Shown here in pieces: positions 1 through 11,113 of a DNA stretch of 64,000 nt. Source of the DNA: Rhipidocladum racemiflorum (Eukaryota; Streptophyta; Magnoliopsida; Poales; Poaceae); the NCBI GenBank assembly GCA_036346355.1, contig CM070588.1, positions 19,639,914-19,703,913 on the forward strand, written 5' to 3'. Positions within the stretch are counted from its first letter, which is position 1, and every line of letters begins with the position of its first letter. Position numbers and translations under genes: made by a program. The notes under the pieces were generated by a model. The model searched no databases, was not told the DNA's origin, and saw only the letters and a program-made list of their open reading frames with translations.

Positions 1-1430
1 TGCTTCATGCATGAATTCATTCATAACCTCTCCCACTGAGTCCACACGTTTTCATATCATCATATAGCATGGATAGACAACAAATATCATAGAGATGAAA
101 TGTTTAGACAATTCATCTGGTAAACAATATCATTCTTCACCTTACTCTTGATTCATAGCTAAACCACAACATCATAATACCAGTCAAGATATTGCAATCC
201 TCAAAGCAAGTGATTAAACCATGTATGATTGATGTAATTGGAGTTTATAGTGAAGGCGAAGCAAACAACAATGTATAGATTAACAATACAACTGCTTCCA
301 CTTGCCTTTACCGACGTGGGCGAAGAACCTAGTTACGCCCAGCAGTGGCACCACCTCAACAAACATTATTTCAGTACATAGCGACATCACAATTCATCAC
401 ACAATTCAAAGACACGCTTCCTACTCCCCGATCCCATTTAAACGCCAAAAACCCCTATCTGTCCGGATCGAACAGCAGCACCCTCTCTTCCCAATTTCGT
501 ATCTTTTTTTCTACTGTTCATAAAAATACATAAAAATTACAGTAGCTAGATATTGACGAGATCTACAACTTTCATGAAGGTCAAAAATTTCAATTCTGCT
601 GTTAAATATGCCTAAACAACCGTCCAACACAGTGGACGAAATCTGTTTCCAGATTCTGTTCGTCATCTTCCAACAGAGATAACTCTCAGACCGACGGCCC
701 AAAAATTCTGAAAAAATTTCAGAAGCTAGGTCTTGATGTTGTCTACAACTTTCTAGTTATAGGTTTTTGCAGGAAAAAATTATCTATGCCACTTAAACCA
801 TGAAACAATCCGCGCTGCACAATCTCCCCTCTCAGAAACAGCACCACGTGAACAACTACCCTTCTCCCCCATCAAATTCCATCCAAACCAAACACCACCA
901 GATCTAAAACACTCATAATCTTAGGTAGAACAGGGGGTAAAATTCTGAAAATTTACCTAGAGTCCTTCCTCGAGAATCCACTGAAAGCACACGATGAACC
1001 CCGAATCTGAAATCTGCTCGTCCTCCACGCCTCCACAGATCCCTTCTCGCTTTCTCCTTCCCGTTTCGTGGTGGATCTTGAGCCACCACGCAGGGGAGGA
1101 AGAGGAGAGGGTGGCGGTTGCTAGGGGAAGGAAGGGGAGGCGCCCTAGCGCAAAGGGGGAAGGTGGCCGGCCAAAGGGGAGGGGCGCCACTTAAAGGGGG
1201 GGGTGGGCCGGCCCACCAAGGCATAGGGAGGAGAGGGGGAAAAAGAAATTCCCGGCCCAGGCCCAGGTTGCCTCAGCCCAGCGGAAACTAGCCCAAAACT
1301 CCAATTTTTAATATTAAATTGCTGCATATTCTTTAATTATTTCATCTCCCAACATTTCCTTCATTCCTTCCGAAATCGAAACAAGGGAGAAAAACCCCCT
1401 ACGGTAACTCCCAAATTCTAAGGCATCACA
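1..1430 (-). mobile_element. Family E LTR, partial (cut by window edge)
   Basis: Non-coding stretch with the same layout as the other minus-oriented LTRs here. There is an AT-rich left part, then repeated phrases such as agatctacaactttc (about 565 and 740), then a GC- and purine-rich block (about 1080-1260), and an abrupt end in ...GGCATCACA at 1430. In its own orientation it would start TGTGATGCC, like TGTGACAC of family A and TGTGACATCC of family D. No coding region is supported. The left boundary lies outside the window, so solo or paired status cannot be decided. It abuts CACTA-related sequence, so it probably inserted into CACTA 1. Confidence 0.55.
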
Positions 1431-1511
1431 AAGGAGGAGGGAGTACCGGCTGTAGGAGACGTCGCCGGGGGAGGAGGAGACGTTGCCGGGGGAGGAGGAG
1501 GAGCAGTCGCG

Positions 1512-1655
1512 GTGGGCCTCGGGGAGGCGGCGGCGACGGGGCTCGGGGAGGCGGCGCCGGTCTACATCAGCGTGCTCGGGGAGGCGGCGGGGCTTTGGGA
1601 GGCGGCGGGGCTCGGGGAGGCGGCGAGCTCGGGGAGGCGGCGGGGCTCGTTAGGG
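1512..1655. repeat. GC-rich tandem repeat (gctcggggaggcggcg units)
   Basis: About six imperfect copies of a 16-20 bp unit centred on ctcggggaggcggcg. They give a low-complexity reading frame of repeated GLGEAA that I do not regard as a gene. The block lies between the E LTR end and the CACTA subterminal foldback. It could be a 3' or regulatory part of the CACTA element. Confidence 0.6.
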
Positions 1656-1740
1656 TTTGAAGTGTGCGGGGAGGCGAAGTGGGCTATGGTTTGAAGTCTG
1701 GTAGAAAACATTTCAACTGTAGAAGTTATATAGAGCCGGA

Positions 1741-1925
1741 TCTCACAGATGGTTGTTAAAGAGCACCGTCTGTGATATAAACTATCAAAGATGGTTCTAA
1801 ACTAGAACCGTCTGTAATGTATAATAACACAGACGGTTCTAAACACATTACAGACGGTTCTAGTTTAGAACCGTCTATGATAGTTCATATCACAAACGGT
1901 GCTCTTTAACATCCATCTGTGATAT
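1741..1925. repeat. CACTA subterminal foldback (about 80 bp inverted repeat)
   Basis: The left arm (1741-1819) and right arm (1846-1925) are near-perfect reverse complements across about 80 bp, separated by a loop of about 26 nt. Each arm carries several copies of the CACAGACGG / CCGTCTGTG motif that also fills 8005-8414. In CACTA elements such subterminal repeats are the binding sites of the element-encoded TNPA-like protein. Confidence 0.8.
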
Positions 1926-2111
1926 AGGGTCATATTTTTTCAAAGCACAAAAAATAATGTTACCTGTTATTATACATTGCAGATTAATGTTTTTTCAAAG
2001 CACAAAAAATAATTGAGATAAATACAGAAGTACTTGTGAGTACATAGAAGTACAGAAATATTACTTTATTATGCATACATGCATGCACTTGCTTACAAAT
2101 TAACATTGTAA

Positions 2112-5100
2112 TTATTCAGTGAAAATTATCCCTTCACGATGATCGACGCGTGTGTAGGTCACTTCCTCAGTTTGTTCTTCTTGGACCATGCTGGCATTTC
2201 CGATAGGAGGCAAATCATCAAATTGATTGTACTCTTCCTCATCTACTACATTCTCAACTCCGACAATCCTCCTTTTTCTCTGAACAACTACGTGGCACTT
2301 CTTATTGGACGGGTCGGTAACATAGAAGACTTGAACAACTTGGTTTGCGAGCACGAATGGTTCATCTTGGTATCCGACACGTTCGAGGTCCACAGTAGTG
2401 ATGCCGTACTTGTCAACCTTCACGTGCTGGAGGTGGACCCAACGACAATGAAACAGTGGGATCTTGAAAAGTACGTAGTCAAGCTCCCAAATCTCCTCTA
2501 TGAACCCATAGTAGGAGCTCCTTGTTGACCCAGCGCTATTGAACGCATCTATGCGGACCCCGCTGTTCTGGTTTGTGCTCTTCAAATCCTTATCTATCAT
2601 GTAAAATGTGTATTCATTTAAGTCGTATCCTTTCCATGTGACAACTGTAAAAGCTGGGCCTTTTGCCAACCATTTTAGGGTGTCATATGATGAGCTCCCA
2701 GTGATGGGTCGCTCTTTGAACCAATTGTTGAACTGAAGGTTATGTTGTCTTGTGATCCAAGACTCCTGTCGTGCTGGATTCTCTTGCCTTAGCCATTGCT
2801 TGTGCTCGACGATATACGGGGACACTACAGCCATGTGTTGTAGAACCGTGAAATGGCCTTGAGCACACGCAACTGGATCAGGCGTGATTGCTTTCCTTCC
2901 GATGGTCTCGATACCCTGGAGCCTCCCCTCATGGCGAGATCGAGGCACACCAATTAGTTGGGCCTAAGCCATGTAATCGACGCAGAACTCGACGACCTCT
3001 TCGGTTGCATAACCTTCGACAATGCTACCCTCCAGACGAGATCGATTTTGTACGTAAGACTTAAGAATTCCCATGTACCTCTCGAACGGGTACATGCTAC
3101 GTAGGAACACAGGCCCGCACATCTTTATCTCTATCACAAGGTGAACAATGAGATGGACCATGATATCGAAAAATGACGGAGGGAAATACATCTCAAGATT
3201 ACACAGAGTCATCACCACCTCAGCCTGCAGAGCATCTAGTCCTTCGGGATCGATGACCTTCTGAGCGATTGTGTTAAATAAATAACACAGCCTTGTGATT
3301 GTCTCTCGGACCTTGACTGGCAAAATACTTCTAATTTCAATAGGGAGCATTTGTGTCATCAACACATGACAATCATGAGACTTCATGCCAATTAATTTTA
3401 AATCTTGCATTGAAACAAGTCTCTTCATGTTGGACGAATAGCCGGACGGAACATTCACACCATGCAAGCACTGGCACAGTTCAGTTCTTTCGGCCTTTGA
3501 TAGAGTGTAACAAGCTGGTTCGCAATACGTACCACCTTTAGCGGTCTCTTTTGGTGCTAACTCAAGTCTTATGCCCATATCGACTAAGTCAAGTCATGCG
3601 TTGATACCATCCTTTGTTTTGCCCTTAATGTTTAGTAGGAGACCAATCAGGCTATCACAAACATTCTTCTCCACGTGCATGACATCGATGCAGTGGCGAA
3701 CTTCAAGGTGCTCCCAGTAAGGTAGGTCCCAAAAGATTGATCTCTTCTTCCATAAGCTCTTCTCACGGGTCGACCTTGCTTTACGTCCCTTTCCATACGT
3801 AACATCCAAATCCTTTACAATGTCATGAACATCTCTCCCGCTAAAAGGCCTTGGAGCTGAACCGTTTTCGTTCGTCCCGTCGAATAGTTTCTTCATCTTG
3901 CGGTATGGGTGTTTCCTCCCAAGGAACCTACGGTGACGCATGTACACGGTTTTACACGAGTGATTCAGCCACACACTCTCAGTATTGTCTAGGCAATGAG
4001 TGCAAGCCTTGGCACCTTTTGTACTCTGGCCTGACAGGTTAGCAAGTGCAGGGTAATCATTTATGGTGCAGAACAACAAGCAGTGCAAAGTGAAGTTCTC
4101 TCGTTTGTATGCATCCCAAACCTGTACCCTAGGAACCCACAATGTTTTTAGATCTTCCACCAATGGAGCTAGGTACACATCAATATCGGTCCCAGGTTGT
4201 TTCGGTCCTTGGATAAGCATAGACAATAAAATGTACTTCCGCTTCATACACAACCAAGGAGGAAGGTTGTAGATACAGAGATTCACGGGCCAAGTGCTAT
4301 GCTGGCTGCTCATGTTATCGAAAGGATTCATTCCATCTGTACTCAGTCCAAACCTTATATTCCTCATCTCCGCAGCGAATTCTTCATACCTCCTATCGAT
4401 GTTTCTCCACTGGGTGGAGTCAGTAGGGTATCTTAGCATTCCATCGTTCTTACGCTTCTCGGAATGCCAACACAGCAGTTTTGCCTCCTTTGGGTTAGTG
4501 AACAAACGCTTCAATCAGGGAATTAGAGGCAGATACCATGCCATCTTAGCAGGAGTTCCTTTCTTCACCTCCTTATCTGAATGACTCTTACGCTTGTACC
4601 GGGATGCGTTGCACACCGGACATACATGCAAGTTTGCATACTCTTTGCGGTATAGGATACAGTCGTTCGGACATGCATGTATTCTTTCTACCTCCATTCC
4701 CAAGGGACAAAGAACCTTCTTGGCTTTGTAGGTTGTTGTCGGCAACTCATTTCCCTCTGGAAGCATGTCTGCCAATAGACGTAATAGTGCTGTGAAACTC
4801 TTGTCTGACCAACCATTGCTTGCCTTCAATTTCAGCAGTTCAAGCACGGATGACAACCTTGTGTATTTCACCTTGCAACCAGCAAACAAAGGTTTCTTCG
4901 AGTCCTCCATCAAACCCATGAATTTTTCATATTCCCTTTCATCACGATTCCCTTCTGTGTCGCGCAGCATCTGGTCCAAATTGTCATCATGCAACATATC
5001 CTTGTCAGAAGCAGAATCAATGTGATCATCCGGCATATCGTTGACTTCGTCGAAGATGTTAACAATACCACCTGCTTCTTGTATATTTTGCTCTTCGCCG

Positions 5101-5330
5101 TGACTGGTCCAACATGTATACCCCTTTTTGAAACCTCGCATAATCAAGTGTGCTTCGATCTGCGCTGAGTTTCGAAACATCATCATATTCTCGCAATCGA
5201 TGCATGGACAAGGCTTATACTGCACTCCCTTATTAAACATGTCCTCCTCTGCAGCTCTTCTAAAAGTGGAGACGCCATTAATGTACTCCACACTCGTACG
5301 GTCCTCAGCGTACATCCAGCTTCGATCCAT
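2112..5330 (-). pseudogene. TNP2-like CACTA transposase, three in-frame stops
   Basis: One uninterrupted frame of 1073 codons from an ATG at 5330 (MDRSWMYAED) to the stop at 2112, broken only by three nonsense codons: TGA at 4515, TGA at 3594 and TAG at 2964. There is no frameshift. Domain order fits plant TNP2: an N-terminal transposase-associated domain with CPCIDC and GYTCW motifs (about residues 1-95); the transposase core with DGMNPF, INDYPALANLSGQ, ACTHCLD and DVMHVEKNV (about 270-580); a DUF4218-like region (SHDCHVLMTQMLP, MYPFERYMG); and a C-terminal DUF4216-like region (YYGFIEEIWELDY). The first two stops sit where an arginine CGA codon is likely, which would fit decay by cytosine deamination. 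The enzyme would have cut and joined the element ends in the nucleus. This copy is inactive. Confidence 0.9.
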
Positions 5331-5663
5331 CTATGCTACACTTGTAATATTCTATCCAATTAGAACCCTCTTTTGAACTGATTAAGTACACTTTCCTTAA
5401 CAAGTTAAAGCTTGAAAATAATATTGCAATTATAACGTCCAATTACTAGCTAGCTTATATCACCACCAAAACATGGATCTACAAGCTAGATCTAAACAAT
5501 CTTAAATTTCTTACATAACCAAGCTAGATATTGAATTAATATATATAAGGAAATTTCATATCCATTACTAACCTTAATTAGATCACAAGAATCACCTATT
5601 ATTTCTTACAAACGGCTCGAACTTGCGCACGGGCCTATATATAGGCAAACTTATCGCAGACGG
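5331..5663 (-). other. CACTA 1 leader between transposase and nested LTR
   Basis: AT-rich, non-coding sequence 5' of the transposase start. Its right edge (about 5605-5663) has weak copies of the subterminal motif (acaaacggct, cgcagacgg) and continues across the solo LTR at 8005. No convincing promoter element was identified. Confidence 0.5.
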
Positions 5664-8004
5664 TGTAACACCCCGGGATTTAATATGCCTGAATGCTACC
5701 AAACATAAGATAAACAACATCTAAATACCACATTTAACATAAAATTCCAGCAAAGGTGCATAGGCTAAAAACCGAGATTTCGGCAGCACCTCCTTTGTTT
5801 TAACATGGATTTAAGGAGCAACAACAGTATAGCATTATAAGGCAATATGAGAGACATCTAAAACAACAATAAATGGAGTCTTAACGACAATATAAGACTA
5901 ACATCAAGCACTTAAAGTCTCCAAGTGTCAAACAAACAATAAATCTCTCATAAACAAAGCTAAACCTTAAAGCAATAATCATCACACGCAATTTATTATC
6001 AAACTAATAGAATGACTTGTGGAATCAATATGGTGAAGCTACGTGTGGGCGTGTGACTATTTCCCTTCCCCGCATGCCGTTCTCATGGTACCTAAAATAA
6101 CAAGAAAACACAAGCGTGAGTTCGAAACTCAGCAAGCATATTGCAATGGACAACAAGAACAATATCATGGCAATAACATCTCCCATCATATATATCATCT
6201 CATTCATGAACACTTAACAATATCATCATCATTATGTATGCAATGTAATGCAATGCTCATGTCTCCTTGGAAACTCATACCGGTATGGTTGAGTACACAC
6301 CCGTCGGTGTGCACCCTTTTCCCCCCTTCCATCCCGAAGATGGAGGGTGCCTACTCATCGCTTCCATTCACAACGTGGATGGAATCACGATGTAGGTCTT
6401 ACTCAATGGCGTTCCGGACTAGTCATAACTTTCTCACCGACCTTGCCGGACTAGTTATGACTTTCTCACCGCCCTCGCCCTATCTCATGTCATGCATGCA
6501 ACTATGCCAATTATCATATTTCACATGTACATAAACATATGGCATCTCATCATGACAAATATTAACACATGGCATCGAATCATGATAATCATACTCAATA
6601 TATCATTGGAAAACAGCAAGCATGGCAAGTGATCATAGCAAGTATTCAATCTTTCATCTAATCTCCACAAGCAACCTACAATTCCGCTATTCATTACAAC
6701 ACACTTGCCTCAACCGTGGGCGACGGGATTGTGGGAAGTAGAGGGCACCCCCGGGGTCACACCACCTGCACAATGGCATCACATACTCTCAATAATGCCC
6801 ACAAAATAGAACACAAATTCCCATCTCACCCGACATTGCCCGCTACTCGCAAAACCTAAAACAGAGGTTCTGTCCCGACGGGACAGTAGCCTTGCAAAGG
6901 CCATAACTTGAGTTCTGGGACTCCAAATCGATTAAACGAGTACACCATCGCGAAGCTTAGGAAATTTCCTACCTTTTTCTAGTTATACAGAAAGACTGAT
7001 TCGGATTCTAAAATTGTTTAATCTACAGATTACTACGATATGTTCTAATTGCGTCACAGATTTTAACACGCTCGGTAAAAAGGCCATAACTTTCAAACGG
7101 CTGATCGGATTTTAACTTGCTTTATGTCCACGGAAAGATAATTAAATTATCTACAACTTATTTTAAGTCCGTACGGACAGATTCGAATTCTAAATCGACG
7201 AAAACTCGAACCCTAGCCCGACTGCTCAATCTGCCCGAAAAAAGAAACGTGGCAACGTCTAGATCTAACCCAAAGAACTCCAACCCAGCACCACCAATTG
7301 ATCTAAAAACTTCATAAACACCCTAAGAACAGTACCTAGATCAAACCCAAGGATCCCCATGATCATACCTTTGCCCAACGAACGAATCTCCAATAGATCT
7401 CCTCGCGGATCGCTCCTCGCTCCACGCTCCTCGCTCCTCGCTCCAACGGATGGATCCACAAGGTGCAGAGGTGTGGAGACCACCCTAGGGCAGCAAGGGG
7501 GTGGAGGAGAGGTGGTGGAAAGGTGGGGGAATGGAGGAGAGCAAGGGGGAGGCGCAAGGCTCAAAGGGAAGGGGCGGCTAGGGCTTGGCAAGTGGGGGGA
7601 GGTGAGGGGGGGCGCACCAAGGCCTCAAGGGGCGCAAAGGCAGCAGGGTGGATGCCCCAAAGGGGCAGGGAAACCCCTTTTACCAGCCCCCACACCCAAT
7701 TCTAGTCCGTTACGGAGACCTAATCCATCCCACCAAAGCCCACCAAGGCCCAAAACTCGCCCGGGAAGGCCCAAAACCCTGAAAACGGCCCGAAAACGTT
7801 ATTAACCTCCATACCTTATGGTTTTAACCTGCCATACCATATTTCATAAAGTTTTTGACCTTAACATGCACCAATTAAAAGGTTACGACACTCCGTGGTG
7901 ACACATCACTTCAAACGGCCCAAAAACGCGAGTAAACCTCAAGCCGAAAGATTTTATTCTCTAATTTCACATTCTATAATGTCACACCATACCGTAGTGT
8001 CACA
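5664..8004 (-). mobile_element. Solo LTR of family A
   Basis: 2341 bp running from TGTAACACC to ...GTGTCACA in plus coordinates. It is flanked by a perfect 5 bp target duplication GACGG (5659-5663 and 8005-8009). The same sequence occurs as the LTRs of elements A1 and A2. No internal region, primer site or polypurine tract adjoins it, so it is a solo LTR left by recombination between two LTRs. It carries the family landmarks: CATACCGGTATG (6276-6287), a CACACC-n4-GGTGTG stem (6296-6311) and the CTGTCCCG-a-CGGGACAG hairpin (6870-6886). Confidence 0.93.
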
Positions 8005-8414
8005 GACGGTTCTATAAAATAACCGTCTGTGATATATAAAGTTTACAGACGGTGATGTGTACTAACCGTCGGTCATCTATTACAGACGGTTATGTACATT
8101 AAACCGTTTGTGATAGTGATGCATATCACAGACGGTTATTTCATAAAACTGTCTGTGATATCTTACAGACAGTTACGTACACTAAACCGTCTAGGACAGT
8201 CACGCATATCACAGACGGTTATTTCATAAAACCGGCTGTGATAAATTCGCAGACGGTTTTGTATTCAAACCGTCCGTGATTGCAGACGAGGAATGGTCTG
8301 TGATAGTTTTACTGACGGTTGGTTTATAGAATCGTCTGTGATATTCTATATTACAGACGGTTTTTGAAAACCGTCTGTGATGGTGAGTCTAATATAAGCA
8401 TTTTTGTAGTAGTG
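8005..8414 (-). repeat. CACTA 5' subterminal repeats and terminus
   Basis: About fifteen copies of a CACAGACGGTT-like motif in both orientations, often paired as AACCGTCTGTGATATcACAGACGGTT. The region ends in the terminal sequence ...GCATTTTTGTAGTAGTG at 8414. The 3 bp after it (CAT, 8415-8417) would be the target duplication, but its partner is not in view. Confidence 0.88.
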
Positions 8415-8459
8415 CATCCTGTCCTGCCCTCCACGAATCTGTCCTCCGCGGCCAGAAGG

Positions 8460-9467
8460 CTAAGCCGCAGACAGAACAGGTTGGGGAAAGCTCCTCTCAG
8501 ATCGTGGAGGCGACGATGCCACGGACTGAGCACTGACGGTTTGCCCAGAACGCGGTCTCGAAGTACCAGCACCGGCAGACTTCCGAGCCATCCACTTACG
8601 CTTCCGGCTCTCCAAAACTGCCTTGCCGCTGTCCTCTACACAAATCACCTTGTCCACAAGCACTTGCATATTGGGGATGTCAAGTGGTGCGAGCGAATGA
8701 CGAATCTCATCGTTGAGATGCTGACGAAACAAAGAGACTTTTCGAGCTTCGCTCGGGACCTCATCTGCTACATAACGGACTAGATAATTGAACTTATGCA
8801 GATAGTCCATCGCTGACATAGACCCCTGACGAAGATAATAGAACTCTCGTTTCTTTATTTCCATCAGACTAGCAGGAATGTGCGCTGCATGAAAGGTTCC
8901 TTTAAAATACTCCCAAGTCATGACCTGACCAGGTGGACGAATTGCCTTAACACTATCCCACCAAGCTGCTGCTACGCCTTGGAGATAGTAAGCAGCGTAC
9001 TGAACCTTCTCCTCATCAGTACACCTCACGAGGTCAAGTTTACCTTCGACATCGCGAAGCCAATCGTCTGCATCCAGAGGATCGGTCGTTGACGAGAAGT
9101 TTGGTGGGCGAGTTCGCTGGAACTCGGCCAACCTTGATTGGGGTTGCATTGTTGCCAAACCACCATAAGCAGCGGCACCAAGGTTCTCGGAATTCTGCAC
9201 CAACCGCTCCAACAAGCGGGTCTGCATGACAAGAATTTGGGCCATCGACGGCGGTGGAGGTAACTCTTCACTTTGGGCGCTGTGATGACTAAGTGATGCC
9301 TCCCGATTACCTACTGGCTCATTAGAGTGATGGGATCCCTGGCTAAGGGATCTGGGCAAAGGTGGATCATGACGCTACGAATTCGGCATTGCCACAGCTG
9401 GTTCTTGGCTATTCTGAGAAACACCCCTGGTCATCACAGAACGATCAACACGTCTCTTCGGCGGCAT
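8460..9467 (-). pseudogene. Gag of element D, interrupted
   Basis: Frame opening at an ATG at 9467 (MPPKRRVDRS) and reading to a stop at 8460, with an additional TAG about 30 codons in (near 9377). The retrotransposon gag domain is clear, with motifs DADDWLRDVEGKLD, YYLQGVAAAWWDS and MEIKKREFYYLRQGSM at about residues 125-235. This capsid-type protein packages element RNA in cytoplasmic particles. The usual C-terminal CCHC zinc knuckle is missing: the frame ends in a basic Ser/Arg-rich stretch and then meets the CACTA terminus at 8414. The ATG is immediately preceded by CAACAGG, an acceptor-like AG. Confidence 0.85.
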
Positions 9468-9802
9468 CCTGTTGACACAAAGACTTAGAGACAAGTACCA
9501 CAAGAGCCCATCGAAGAACGCGGGGATGTTGAACGACAGTTGCAGAACTCAAGCATAACCCATCACATGGCCATACAAAATTCAAAGTATGCATCATAAT
9601 GGAAGGATTGCAAAGGCGATAGATTTACAGATGATAACTTAGCACGTCTTTTCGCGCTACAAGGGGTCATTTACAACACCACCAACATCAACTACCACCA
9701 GTTCCACGAAAGTAATTACAACAAAAGGTTTCTTCCGCCAGCTCATAATTACAACAGAAGCGAGCTGTAGATCCAACTACCTATTAGGATAAGGATCTAA
9801 TC

Positions 9803-10612
9803 CTAGACACGACCACCATTTGTAGCAGGGACATTCGAGGTGCCTGGGGCTACAGAGGAAGCAGTTGACTCTGCAGGAAACATCAACTCATACTCGCATC
9901 CACCAAATAGCAGGTTACGTCCTGGCATGGCAGTCGCAGAAGCACTAGGGCGCACAACCGAAACACGGCGATGGCTGCTACCTCGAACAGACATCCTAGC
10001 ACTGCGAGAGACCCGACGATAAGATCCATAAGGACGGGGTAACTCCTCAGCAGGCTCAAGGTCATCATGCTCTCCATAGATCATCCCAGTAGTAAAGAAA
10101 CCATAGTTGATGAAGGGCGCCATGTTACTTTCTAGCTCAGAAATACGGCGTCGAGCAAGCAACAGTTCTTCCTAGAGATGAAGCAAATAGCGGTCGAGGG
10201 ACCTCACAAACCCAGTCTACTAAATCTGCACAGGATCCAACAGTGGATAATCTGGCACATACAGGTAATCTTGACTGCCCAGCTCATGAGAGGGACAAAC
10301 AGGGAATAACTGAGCCATCTCCGGTACATCAAAGCGAAGCCTCAAAATTGCAATGTATACTCCATCGAGTAGAGCTGCAAGAGGACATGGCGCTATACCG
10401 TGATACAGACGGGTTTGCTCCCCTTCGTGGCGTCCACGAATGGAAACTTCAGCCACATACAGGGAGGAAGCGGGACTAAGTCCAGCATGTGAGATTAAGT
10501 ACCCTGGCGGCTCAGGAAAGCCAGCACGTTGCATCATCTCCCAGAGGGTAGCCTGAACTGAGCCCTCCAGAATCGCAGTCGTGAAATAACAGGGTTCCCA
10601 ACGTCCAGACAT
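9803..10612 (-). pseudogene. Extra ORF between primer site and gag of element D
   Basis: A single frame of 270 codons from ATG at 10612 (MSGRWEPCYF) to TAG at 9803. It is broken only by TAG TAG near 10217-10222 and one more TAG near 10165. It matches no gag, protease or polymerase motif. It resembles the upstream ORF of B1 (17726-18274): both have an N-terminal aAtLWeMMQ/AAELWRML-like motif and a later charged helix ending in RRISELE / ERIAELE. I do not recognise a known domain. A structural or RNA-binding accessory role is only a guess. The ATG follows ATCATAG, an acceptor-like AG, so expression by splicing is possible. Confidence 0.6.
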
Positions 10613-11061
10613 CTATGATTAAGAAGGGAAACAGATTAGTAACATCCTCAACAAACGGAAATCCGAAATAAACAGAAATTAAATAAACGGAAAAACCCAA
10701 CAACAAATCAATAAACGAAAACTCACAATTTTAAGCCTTGACCTTATCATTACTCGATTCTTAGCTATCTCTTGAAGTAGATAAGCTTCCCAAATGATTC
10801 TAATTTAAATTTTTGAATCGGATCGGGAAAATAGATCGAACCGAATACCCCATTTGCTTTTGCCCTGGAAATCTGACTTTGAAAGCCAAGATAAGAGGAA
10901 AATTCCATTTTGAAGCTCAAAACTAGAAGAGATACTATAGAAAAAAGAAAAGATCAGCATTCTACGTTTTCACTAAGGAGTGCATAATCAAAATAACCTT
11001 TAAGAAAAGACTCTTCCTTAATCCTATCGATTACTAACTATGTTCTCCTTCAAACCAACCT

Positions 11062-11105
11062 GCAAGCCTGGCAGCCTGCCAGTCTGCCAGCCTGCCAGCC
11101 TGCTC
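11062..11105. repeat. CCTGCCAG short repeats beside the primer site
   Basis: Five to six imperfect copies of gcctgccag (gcctggcag, gcctgccag, tctgccag and so on) directly abut the tRNA primer site of element D, on the internal side. Confidence 0.6.
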
Positions 11106-11113
11106 TGATACCA
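11102..11113 (-). promoter_or_regulatory. Primer binding site, element D
   Basis: Minus strand reads TGGTATCAGAGC, complementary to the 3' end of plant initiator-Met tRNA. It sits 5 nt from the LTR edge at 11119. It fixes the orientation of D (LTR on the right, transcription leftwards). Confidence 0.92.

Larger units (their letters stand above)
1431..8414 (-). mobile_element. CACTA (En/Spm) transposon 1, containing a solo LTR
   Basis: DNA transposon on the minus strand. Its 5' terminus is at 8414: read on the minus strand it is CACTACTACAAAAATGC, a canonical grass CACTA end. Next inside come subterminal repeats of CACAGACGGTT/AACCGTCTGTG (8005-8414 and the piece left of 5664), then a TNP2-type transposase pseudogene (2112-5330), then a second block of the same repeats (1741-1925). 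A solo family A LTR at 5664-8004 splits the 5' subterminal region. The right flank (8415 on) is gag of element D, so the transposon landed in D. The opposite CACTA terminus was not found. A weak look-alike (tctggtagaaaa near 1695-1707) is not convincing, so the left boundary is uncertain. Confidence 0.8.

Noticed and set aside
1512..1694. GLGEAA-repeat frame
   Set aside because: Direct product of a GC-rich tandem repeat; no start context or homology.
1690..1710. Left CACTA terminus at tctggtagaaaa
   Set aside because: Only CT..TAGAAAA agrees with the expected CACTACTAGAAAA, and no matching 3 bp duplication (CAT) is present.
7359..7805. Open frames in the purine-rich part of family A LTRs (also 27116-27517, 48812-49194, 56209-56725)
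   Set aside because: Repetitive Gly/Arg-rich reading of gggagg-type sequence, frameshifted between copies and antisense to the LTR.
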